This document shows, one piece after another, positions 33,033 through 40,520 of a DNA stretch of 64,000 nt (position 1 is its first letter; every line of letters begins with the position of its first letter). Location of the stretch: contig VXMP01000036.1 in assembly GCA_009841075.1 (NCBI GenBank), forward strand, positions 1 through 64,000. The letters are read 5' to 3'. Below the pieces are notes generated by a model. It saw nothing but the letters and a program-made list of their open reading frames with translations. It ran no database searches and was not told the DNA's origin. The DNA is from Acidimicrobiia bacterium. GTDB lineage: Bacteria > Actinomycetota > Acidimicrobiia > Spongiisociales > Spongiisociaceae. Made by a program: the position numbers and the translations under genes.

Positions 33033-33794
33033 TCATTTTTGGTAGCCGAGCTGGTGGGAGGCTACGGCCCCCGCCTGACGAACCGCCGGAATCAGGGTGC
33101 CCAGCTTTTCCCTTAGCTGGGATTCCTCGCCGGCCAGCGAGATGGCGGCCACCACCGATCCTTTACGGTCACGTACCGGTGCGGCGATAGAAAGAATCCC
33201 CAGCTCCGACTCCCCCTCGTTGAGGGCATAGCCGTTGCGCCGAATCTCGGTAAGTTGACGGCGCAGCTCCGAGAGGTCGGTAATGGTGTGGACGGTCTTG
33301 GGAACGAGAACCCATCCATCCAGCACCTTGTCGAGCTCCGCTCGGTCCAGAAAAGCCAACAGGCACTTTCCCGAGCTGTTGGAATGGGCCGGTTGCCGGC
33401 GTCCGACCTCGATGAACAGGCGCAGCATATTGGGCGATTCCAGGCGCTCCACATAGATAACCTCTCGATGGTCCAGAACCCCGGCGTGAACCGTTCCGCC
33501 GGTCACGTCCTGCAGCCAGTTCATGGCCGGGCTAAGGGCGGAGTGGAGGTTCAGCCCGTTAACCGCCGTGTTACCCAGGTCATACATGGCCAACCCGAGG
33601 CGGTAGCGGGCGGTGGCCGGATCCTTGACCAGCAGCTGCTCTTCGGCGAGGGTGGTGACCAAACGATGGACGGTGGACTTGCCCAGGTCAAGACGTTGGG
33701 AGAGCTCGGTGATCCCCATTTCCGGCCCGTGAGCCGAAATCGCCTTGAGAAGACGGGCGGCGTTACGAACCGAGGAAAGGGTACGGCTGCTCAC
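33033..33794 (-). CDS. IclR-family transcriptional regulator
   Basis: 253-residue regulator. An N-terminal winged helix (residues about 8-65: RNAARLLKAISAHGPEMGITELSQRLDLGKSTVHRLVTTL) is followed by the IclR effector-binding domain with YRLGLAMYDLG, SSGKCLLAFLDRAEL and GYALNEGESELGILSIAAPV. It lies between the meta operon and the divergent dioxygenases, the usual place for a pathway-specific IclR protein sensing an aromatic compound or intermediate. Its start overlaps the unknown upstream gene by four bases. Confidence 0.93.
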   Translation of the reverse strand: MSSRTLSSVRNAARLLKAISAHGPEMGITELSQRLDLGKSTVHRLVTTLAEEQLLVKDPATARYRLGLAMYDLGNTAVNGLNLHSALSPAMNWLQDVTGGTVHAGVLDHREVIYVERLESPNMLRLFIEVGRRQPAHSNSSGKCLLAFLDRAELDKVLDGWVLVPKTVHTITDLSELRRQLTEIRRNGYALNEGESELGILSIAAPVRDRKGSVVAAISLAGEESQLREKLGTLIPAVRQAGAVASHQLGYQK

Positions 33795-34450
33795 GAGCCC
33801 TCTTTAAGAGCCTTGAGCAAGGCCTGTCGGACCACCTGCCGGTCGCCCGCACCGGAAGCCGCCCGTACCGTATCGCTCCAAGGTGCCAGGGCGCAGGCCA
33901 CCAGGCCGTGGACCCGGTTCAGGCCGGCGGCGTCGGCGGCGGCCAGCTCGTCCACCAAACCCGGGTCGCCCGCATATGATCGGATGGCTTCGTAATCCCG
34001 GGCGGCGGCCAGATGGGCGTTGGCCAGGCCGGTGCCGGCGTGACCGGCGTGATGGCCGGTTAGATCGGAGCCGGGCCGCACCACCAGATGATATTGATGG
34101 CTGCCGATCCCGATCACCCGCCGAACCGCCTCCGGGTCCGACCCCTCGGCCTGCTCGGCGTTGGCCAAGGCCGGGAGCACCACCGGATCAAGGAAACGAA
34201 GTTGCCATTCCATCCCGTCCTGGTTCTGTTCCCACACCACTTCCGGCCCTTTGGGTGCGGGCAAGGACTGCTCGGTGGCTATCACGTGTAGGTTGTGCGC
34301 TCCGGCCGCCACCACCGTGAAGCGGTTGCGCAGCATTGCCAACCCCCCTTGTACGGCCGGCGGATAGGTAGCCGCGATCCGGAAATAGGCGGCGTGGACG
34401 TTGCGGATGTATTCCGCCATGGAAGAACGCAGATCCTCGGGTCGGGCCAT
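33791..34450 (-). CDS. Unrecognised 219-residue protein cotranscribed with iclR
   Basis: I do not recognise this family. It looks soluble and mostly helical, with no signal peptide, membrane segment or cofactor motif. It has several His residues in GSHQYHLVVRPGSDLTGHHAGHAG, and Trp and aromatic residues mid-protein. A later Met (MAEYIRNVHAAYF) could be the true start. It overlaps iclR by four bases and is read from the divergent promoter region shared with the dioxygenases, so a sensing or substrate-handling role in the aromatic pathway is possible but unproven. Confidence 0.7.
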   Translation of the reverse strand: MARPEDLRSSMAEYIRNVHAAYFRIAATYPPAVQGGLAMLRNRFTVVAAGAHNLHVIATEQSLPAPKGPEVVWEQNQDGMEWQLRFLDPVVLPALANAEQAEGSDPEAVRRVIGIGSHQYHLVVRPGSDLTGHHAGHAGTGLANAHLAAARDYEAIRSYAGDPGLVDELAAADAAGLNRVHGLVACALAPWSDTVRAASGAGDRQVVRQALLKALKEGS

Positions 34451-34470
34451 GGCCGTCCATTCTAATCGGC

Positions 34471-34490
34471 GTTCTTATATACGGAACAAA
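34471..34490. promoter_or_regulatory. Palindromic operator in the divergent promoter region (site 2)
   Basis: GTTC-N9-GAAC (34471-34487) followed by AAA. The right half tatacggaacaaa matches site 1 at 33011-33023 in 12 of 13 bases. On the minus strand the centre gives a TATA-rich -10-like element about 28 bases before the 219-residue gene, which would fit autorepression of the iclR transcript. The dioxygenase genes start 67 bases away on the other side. The rest of this 106-base gap has an AT-rich stretch (gattatagaaatag) but no clear -35. Confidence 0.55.
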
Positions 34491-34556
34491 GTCTCCGGAG
34501 CGGGCCGGAAGATCGTAGATTATAGAAATAGTTCGTTCGCATAAAGGGAGCCGGCT

Positions 34557-35465
34557 TTGGGTATTCTCCGCCTAAGTCACGTCGACATCACCGTGCCCGA
34601 CCTGGACCTGGCCACCGCCTACTACACCGACGTGATGGGCATGATCGAGGTGGAACGCACCACCGATCGGGTGTTCTTCAAGTGCTGGGACGAGGAGGAT
34701 CATCACTCCCTGGCGGTCCGCTACCACCCTCGGGTGGGGATAGATCGGTTCTCCTTCAAGGTGGAAGAGGATGACGATCTGGCCGAGATGGAAGCCCGGG
34801 TGGAGGCGTTCGGCTTCCACGTCGATCGGATTTCTCGGGGAGAGGAAATCGGACAGGGAGAGTCGATCCGTTTCGCCACCCCTTCCGGCCACACCATGGA
34901 GCTGGTTAAGGAGGTCGAAAAGTTGGGTAGCCTGGTCCCCAAGGTCAACCCTCTTCCCTTACCCCCCGATCTGCCCGGCATCGCCCCTCCTCGCATGGAT
35001 CATCTCCTGGTCACCGCCGAAGAGGTAGGAGAAGCCACCAGGTTTTACACAGATGTACTCGGGTTCCGGGTCACCGAGCAGCTGCTGGACGGGGACGGCC
35101 ATCAGATCGGAACCTGGATGGAACGAAGCCATTCCCCCCACGACCTGGCGGTGGTGTCGGGACCTAACGGGGGGCTGCACCACTTTGCCTTCTGGTTGGA
35201 CGCCTGGGATGACGTCCGCCGTTCGGCCGACATCCTGGCCTATCACGCCATCCAGATCGATGTGGGTCCCACCCGCCACGGCATAACCAGGGGGAGTACC
35301 ATCTACTTCTTCGATCCGATGGGAACCCGTAACGAGGTCTTCACCGGCGGCTACCGTCCCGACCCCGATTTCCCCACCATCACCTGGACCGAGGACAACA
35401 TCGGCAAGGCCATTTTCTACTACGAGGGCGAGCTCAACGAACGATTCATGAAGGTGCACACCTGA
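34557..35465 (+). CDS. Catechol 2,3-dioxygenase-like extradiol ring-cleavage enzyme (copy 1)
   Basis: 302-residue two-domain vicinal-oxygen-chelate dioxygenase that should open a catechol ring meta to the hydroxyls using Fe(II). The metal ligands are His149 (MDH), a His in the LHHFAFW motif at 208-209, and Glu260 (RNEVF). The N-terminal VOC half is non-catalytic, as in XylE/DmpB. It starts with TTG at 34557, 67 bases from the putative operator. It is followed by a close paralogue. Confidence 0.92.
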   Translation: MGILRLSHVDITVPDLDLATAYYTDVMGMIEVERTTDRVFFKCWDEEDHHSLAVRYHPRVGIDRFSFKVEEDDDLAEMEARVEAFGFHVDRISRGEEIGQGESIRFATPSGHTMELVKEVEKLGSLVPKVNPLPLPPDLPGIAPPRMDHLLVTAEEVGEATRFYTDVLGFRVTEQLLDGDGHQIGTWMERSHSPHDLAVVSGPNGGLHHFAFWLDAWDDVRRSADILAYHAIQIDVGPTRHGITRGSTIYFFDPMGTRNEVFTGGYRPDPDFPTITWTEDNIGKAIFYYEGELNERFMKVHT

Positions 35466-36376
35466 TGGGGATCCTGCGTCTCTCCCATGTGGCGATCCGC
35501 ACCCCCGATATCGAGCTGGCCACCGCCTACTACTCCGAGGTATTGGGCCTGGTGGAAACGGCCCGGGAGCATGAGCGGGTGTATATGAAGTGTTGGGATG
35601 AACACCAACATCACAGCGTGATCCTGGAATACGCCCCGACCTATGGGCTCAACCGGCTGGGTTTCAAGGTACAACACCGCTCCGATCTGGATGATCTGGC
35701 CATCCGGTTGGAGTCGGTGGGGGTACGCACCGAACGGTTCGGTCCCGGGGAGCTGGGGCCGGGCTCGGGCGAGACGGTACGATTCCGCGCCCCGTCCGGC
35801 CATGTCACCGAGCTGGTATGGGGGATGGCCCAGGTGGGCAACCTGCTACCGCTGACCAACCCGCCGCCCGAGCCTCTGGGCCTGGTCGGGATCCATCCTC
35901 CCCGAATCGACCATATCTTCTTGATGTGCGAAGACGTTGATGCGGTCACCCACTTCTACACCGATATCCTGGAGTTCCGACTCACCGAGCAGGTTCTGGC
36001 CGACGACGGCCATCAGCTGGTCACCTTTCTGGAGCGCACCCACACCCCGCACGACATCGCCTTTATCACCGGCCCCAACGGTGCCTTCCACCATGTGGCC
36101 TTCTGGCTGGACGATTGGAACGAGGTGCGCCGGGCGGCCGATATGTGTTCCTATCACGGGATTCCCATCGACGCCGGACCGACTCGTCATGGTGCCACCC
36201 GAGGCTATGGTCTGTACTTCTTCGACCCGGCCGGCAACCGCAACGAGGTCTTCACCGGTGGTTATTGGTCCGATCCGGATCGGGAGCCGATCACCTGGAC
36301 GGAAGCCGAGATCGGACGGGCGGTTTTCTATTACGAAGGGGTGGTCGATCACCGCTTCATGACGGTCCATTCATGA
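35465..36376 (+). CDS. Catechol 2,3-dioxygenase-like extradiol ring-cleavage enzyme (copy 2)
   Basis: 303-residue paralogue of the preceding gene, sharing the N-terminus MGILRLSHVAI and the same architecture. Ligands are His150 (IDH), a His in the FHHVAFW motif at 209-210, and Glu261 (RNEVF). The start shares one base with the upstream stop (TGATG). Both copies keep all three iron ligands, so both should be active, or they may form a hetero-oligomer or accept different catechols. The next gene overlaps its stop by four bases. Confidence 0.92.
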   Translation: MGILRLSHVAIRTPDIELATAYYSEVLGLVETAREHERVYMKCWDEHQHHSVILEYAPTYGLNRLGFKVQHRSDLDDLAIRLESVGVRTERFGPGELGPGSGETVRFRAPSGHVTELVWGMAQVGNLLPLTNPPPEPLGLVGIHPPRIDHIFLMCEDVDAVTHFYTDILEFRLTEQVLADDGHQLVTFLERTHTPHDIAFITGPNGAFHHVAFWLDDWNEVRRAADMCSYHGIPIDAGPTRHGATRGYGLYFFDPAGNRNEVFTGGYWSDPDREPITWTEAEIGRAVFYYEGVVDHRFMTVHS

Positions 36377-37437
36377 CCGCCACCAAGCCCACCCTTCCCC
36401 GCACCGAACGCGACGAAGCACCCCTCTACCTGGCCCGCTACCGGGAGCGTCAGGCCCGTCCTACCGAGCCGGCCCGGGAAGAACCCGACGGAACGCCGCT
36501 TTATCTCCGACAGTTCCGCCGGCGTAGGGAGGAGGACACCCTGGTCGCCCCTAGACCTCCGCTGTGGGAAAGGGCGGACCATGGTCTACAGATGGTGCTG
36601 AGCGAGGACAACCGCAACAAGGAGATCAGCGGCCCGCCCGGTTCTTCGCTCCCTTTGGCCAACGATGTATATCTGATCCGGCATGCCGAGACCCAGGGCT
36701 ATTCGGCGGAGGCCGGGCTCACCCCCCTCGGCTCTTGGCAGGCCCGTACCTATGGTCACACCCTGGCCCGTAGGGTGGGAGGGGACGAGAAGGTGGTCAT
36801 CGTGCACGCCGACACCAATCGGGCCGGCCAGACCGCCGCCCGGATTGCGGACGCTCTGTCCGACGGCGTTCACCTTTTTGAGAAGGGAACCGAGCTGGTC
36901 GATCCCGAACCCCGTCCCGAGTTCCGTAACTTCGGGGTGGCCACCCCGGCCGGTTTGATGGATGTCACCTCGGCCTTCCGCCAGTATTACTCGGTCTTGG
37001 AGACCTTTGAGCGGCAGGCCCTAGGGGATCGTCCGGCCTGGTTGGTCGAGATAGACCGGTTTTGGCGGACCCAGCAGGGGGGTGGGGACCCGATCCAGCA
37101 TTGGCTCACCATTCCGATGATGCACTTCGAACCGCCCTCCCTTTGCGTCCGCCGTTTCTGGAAGGGCATCCGCGCCATAGCGGCCGCCCATCCCGGGGCC
37201 CGGATCGCCATTGCCACCCATTCCGGTCCTATCCGGGCCTTCGCCACCTGTGCCTTCGGGTATGACCCTGGAGAGCCCTACAACACCGAACACGTCCGGG
37301 TGAAGCTGATCGAAGGGGGGCGGGAGGCGCTCATAACCTTCCGTAACCGGGTGCAAGAGGTGTTGGTTCCGGATTTCGACCAACTACCCGACTGGCAACC
37401 CGATACGGAAGCCCTCCTCTCGCCGGCGCATGTGTGA
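36373..37437 (+). CDS. Histidine-phosphatase superfamily protein with N-terminal repeat extension
   Basis: 354 residues from the ATG at 36373, which overlaps the dioxygenase stop (ATGA). The catalytic domain begins near residue 95 with VYLIRHAETQG, the RHG-type phosphohistidine motif. The second His lies in IAIATHSGPIRAF. The first 60 residues carry two copies of a PLYLxxYRxR-like element (APLYLARYRERQ and TPLYLRQFRRRR). It directly precedes the phosphotransferase genes, so it may remove a phosphate added by them. Phosphoglycerate mutase activity is unlikely from context. Confidence 0.82.
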   Translation: MTATKPTLPRTERDEAPLYLARYRERQARPTEPAREEPDGTPLYLRQFRRRREEDTLVAPRPPLWERADHGLQMVLSEDNRNKEISGPPGSSLPLANDVYLIRHAETQGYSAEAGLTPLGSWQARTYGHTLARRVGGDEKVVIVHADTNRAGQTAARIADALSDGVHLFEKGTELVDPEPRPEFRNFGVATPAGLMDVTSAFRQYYSVLETFERQALGDRPAWLVEIDRFWRTQQGGGDPIQHWLTIPMMHFEPPSLCVRRFWKGIRAIAAAHPGARIAIATHSGPIRAFATCAFGYDPGEPYNTEHVRVKLIEGGREALITFRNRVQEVLVPDFDQLPDWQPDTEALLSPAHV

Positions 37438-38602
37438 TGCCTGTCCCACGATCGACCCCGACGCCCACCTCCTCCCGGAGGCACCTGAATCACAGGAGCT
37501 TCCGTTCGTGAGCGACCACTTCATCGTCTGGTACAACGACTTCCGATCCGAGGATCGCCCCCGGGTGGGAGGGAAAAACGCCGGTCTGGGAGAGATGATG
37601 GGAGCGGGTCTGCCCGTTCCGCCCGGCTTTGCCGTAACAGTGGAAGGGTTCGCCACCATCCACCACCACCCTGAGGTGGTCGAACAGGTCAGAGGCCTGT
37701 TGTCCGTTACCGATCCTTCCGATCCGGCCTCCCTGCAATCGTCTTCCGCCCTGATTCGATCGGCCATTGAGAACACCCTGATGTCCCCGGAGGTGGAGGC
37801 AGCCATCCGGGATGCCTATCACCGGTTGGGGAGTTACTGCGGGCTGGAGAAAGTACCGGTAGCGGTCCGGTCGAGCGCCACCGCCGAGGACCTGCCGGAC
37901 GCCAGCTTTGCCGGCCAGCAGGACACGTTCTTGTGGGTGATGGGGGCCTCGTCGGTGGTAGAGCATGTCAAAAGATGCTGGTCTTCGCTGTTCACCGCCC
38001 GGGCGATGGCCTATCGTCATCAAATGGGTTACGGCCATGAGACCGTCGCCATGTCGGTCGGGGTGCAGCAGATGGTGGACGCCCGGGCGGCCGGGGTGGC
38101 GTTCACCCTGGACCCCGCCACCGGGGACCGATCCCAGATTGCGGTGGATGCGGCCTGGGGGTTGGGCGAGGCGGTGGTGTCGGGCGAGGTGACCCCCGAT
38201 CACTTCATGATCGACAAGGTGATCATGGAAATCCACCACCGCACCATCTCTCCTAAACAAATCGAGATGGTCAGAGCCCCCGAAGGGAAGGGGGTGGACC
38301 GTAGGGAGGTGGAATCCGACCGACAGACCCAACCCTGTGTGACCGACCAGGAGCTGTTGAAGATCGCCCGCATGGCCAAAACCGCCGAGGGATTTTTTGG
38401 TGTCCCCCAAGATGTCGAGTGGGCGGTCGACCGCAACCTCCTCTCGGAACACAACGTGGTAATGCTGCAGAGTCGTCCCGAAACGGTATGGAGTCGTCGT
38501 AGCCCGCAGAAGATTTCCGCGGGTAGCGGCAACTTCATGGACAGCATCGTTTCCACCCTGATCAAACCGGTCCATACCCGATCCGCCTCGGACGGGGAGT
38601 GA
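37430..38602 (+). CDS. PEP-synthase-like ATP-grasp subunit (phenylphosphate-synthase PpsB / CreI-like)
   Basis: 390-residue protein matching only the N-terminal nucleotide-binding part of PEP synthase/PPDK. Landmarks are VGGKNAGLGEMMGAGLPVPPGF, AVRSSATAEDLPDASFAGQQ, DPATGDRSQIAVDAAWGLGE and the end VVMLQSRPETVW. It lacks the phosphohistidine and pyruvate-binding domains. Those split off as a separate gene 76 bases downstream, as in the two-subunit phenol- and cresol-phosphorylating enzymes. It opens with MCDACP and overlaps the phosphatase gene by eight bases. Proposed role: use ATP to charge the partner's histidine. Confidence 0.85.
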   Translation: MCDACPTIDPDAHLLPEAPESQELPFVSDHFIVWYNDFRSEDRPRVGGKNAGLGEMMGAGLPVPPGFAVTVEGFATIHHHPEVVEQVRGLLSVTDPSDPASLQSSSALIRSAIENTLMSPEVEAAIRDAYHRLGSYCGLEKVPVAVRSSATAEDLPDASFAGQQDTFLWVMGASSVVEHVKRCWSSLFTARAMAYRHQMGYGHETVAMSVGVQQMVDARAAGVAFTLDPATGDRSQIAVDAAWGLGEAVVSGEVTPDHFMIDKVIMEIHHRTISPKQIEMVRAPEGKGVDRREVESDRQTQPCVTDQELLKIARMAKTAEGFFGVPQDVEWAVDRNLLSEHNVVMLQSRPETVWSRRSPQKISAGSGNFMDSIVSTLIKPVHTRSASDGE

Positions 38603-38678
38603 ACCATGTTCGTCTACCCGACCGGTGCCCCAACAACCGATCCGACAACCAACCGCCTATGGCAAAGGAGTACCCGAT

Positions 38679-40460
38679 ATGACTGAACGTTTTCCAAGTC
38701 CGTTCGAGGGAGAGACCCCCGCCGGTGCCGAGGGTTGGGAAGGTTTATACACCTACTCCCTCCCCTTCTCCGAAGATCGGAGAGGCTACGAGGAGGCCAC
38801 CTTCTGGTTTCAGGACGGTATCCACTGGGCCGATCCGCTCACCCCTTGGGATGCCACCTGGTTGGAGTATGCCTTGGCTTCTCTTTCCCAGTACAACACC
38901 CGCCACTATCTGATTCCTCCCGCCCTGGGCGTGGACTATCGGGTGCTGAACGGATATGCCTACCTGTCGCCGGTGCCGGTGATGGATCCGGAAGAGATCG
39001 GAGCCCGGGTGCCGCAGTTTATGGAAAGGGCCGGCTTCTACTTCATGAACTGGGACGACCTCTACTCCAAATGGCTGGTCAAGATCAAGGACCTGATCGC
39101 CGAGATGGAGGATCTGAGCTTCAACCCACTCCCCGAGAAGGAGGCGATGGAGGTCATCACCGAAGGCCAAGGCAAAGGCTCCGGCCTGGATATCCAGGAG
39201 GAATACCGGCGTCTTCTCAACCTGGGTCTCAGGCTCTGGCAATATCACTTCGAGTTCCTTAACCTGGGCTATGCCGCCTATCTCGACTATTTCGGGTTCT
39301 GTAAGGAGGCCTTCCCCAACATCCCCGACCTGGCCATCGCCCGCATGGTGGCCGGGGTCGAGGTTGACCTGTTCCGTCCCGACGAAGAGCTGAAGATCCT
39401 GGCCGAGATCGTGGTCGAGCACGGGCTGGAGGAGCGGTTGGCCGGCGGGTTGGAAGCCCTGGAGGGCACCCCGTTCATGGACCACTGGAACTCGGTCAAG
39501 CATCCCTGGTTCAACTACTCGGCCGGTAACGGGTTCTATCACAACCACAAGGTTTGGTTGGAACATCCCGAGATCCCGCTGGGATTTATTTCGTCCTATG
39601 TGAACCGACTCAAGGACGATGAGGACATTTCCCGTCCTATCGACCGGATCCGTGAGGAGCGGGATCGGATCGTAGAGGAATACACCGCCCTGCTTTCCTC
39701 CGATGAGGATCGCGAAACCTTCGGCCAGAAGCTGGGTCTGGCCCGGGTGGTCTTCCCCTATGTGGAGAACCACAACTTCTACGTGGAGCATTGGAGCCAC
39801 TCGGTGCTGTTCCGCAAGATGAAGGAGCTGGGCGACGTCTTCGTCAAGGAAGGGTTCGTCGCCGACCGGAACGACGTTTTCTATATGAAACGGGACGAGG
39901 TCAACGAGGCCCTTTGGGATATGTACTCGGCCTGGGCGGTGGGAACCGAACCCCGCGGCCCGGTCTATTGGCCACGAGAGGTAGCCCGCCGGAAGGGCAT
40001 TCTGGAGGCGCTCCGGTCCTGGTCCCCTCCCCCCGCCCTGGGTGAGCCGCCCGAGGTGGTCACCGAGCCCTTCACCATCATGCTCTGGGGTATCACCTCG
40101 GAGAGCATCGACAACTGGCTCGGTTCAGGCGAAGATGACGATGGACTTAAGGGCTTCGCCGCCTCGCCCGGTATGGCCGAAGGTCCGGCCCGGGTGATCA
40201 TGTCGGCCGATGAGATCGACCAGCTCCAGGAGGGTGAGATTTTGGTGGCACCGATCACCGCCCCCAGCTGGGCACCGGCATTCGGGACCATCGGAGCGGC
40301 GGTGACCGACATCGGCGGGATGATGTCCCATGCGGCCATCGTCTGTCGCGAATACGGCCTACCCGCCGTGACCGGAACCGCCTTTGGGACCAGGGACATC
40401 ACCACCGGCATGATGGTTAGGGTGGACGGCAACACCGGCGTCGTAACCGTCTTGGACTGA
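38679..40460 (+). CDS. PEP-utilising mobile-domain subunit (phenylphosphate-synthase PpsA / CreH-like)
   Basis: 593 residues from the ATG at 38679 (ribosome site aaggag); the track start at 38625 is less likely. The C-terminal ~85 residues are the swivelling phosphohistidine domain (GFAASPGMAEGPARVI through GGMMSHAAIVCREYGLPAV), with the phosphorylated His at 551. The large N-terminal part has no PEP/pyruvate barrel and probably binds the phosphoryl acceptor. This matches subunit A of phenylphosphate synthase in size and layout. The acceptor is inferred to be a phenolic or related compound of this pathway. Confidence 0.82.
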   Translation: MTERFPSPFEGETPAGAEGWEGLYTYSLPFSEDRRGYEEATFWFQDGIHWADPLTPWDATWLEYALASLSQYNTRHYLIPPALGVDYRVLNGYAYLSPVPVMDPEEIGARVPQFMERAGFYFMNWDDLYSKWLVKIKDLIAEMEDLSFNPLPEKEAMEVITEGQGKGSGLDIQEEYRRLLNLGLRLWQYHFEFLNLGYAAYLDYFGFCKEAFPNIPDLAIARMVAGVEVDLFRPDEELKILAEIVVEHGLEERLAGGLEALEGTPFMDHWNSVKHPWFNYSAGNGFYHNHKVWLEHPEIPLGFISSYVNRLKDDEDISRPIDRIREERDRIVEEYTALLSSDEDRETFGQKLGLARVVFPYVENHNFYVEHWSHSVLFRKMKELGDVFVKEGFVADRNDVFYMKRDEVNEALWDMYSAWAVGTEPRGPVYWPREVARRKGILEALRSWSPPPALGEPPEVVTEPFTIMLWGITSESIDNWLGSGEDDDGLKGFAASPGMAEGPARVIMSADEIDQLQEGEILVAPITAPSWAPAFGTIGAAVTDIGGMMSHAAIVCREYGLPAVTGTAFGTRDITTGMMVRVDGNTGVVTVLD

Positions 40461-40520
40461 CCGCCCCCGGCACCATCCGCCGATAGTTTCAGGTACAAGT
40501 CAAGAAACGGAGGGAGGAAA

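Noticed and set aside
38603-38678. N-terminal extension of the phosphohistidine subunit from 38625
   Set aside because: The ATG at 38679 has an AAGGAG site at good spacing, and the extension is low-complexity and atypical.
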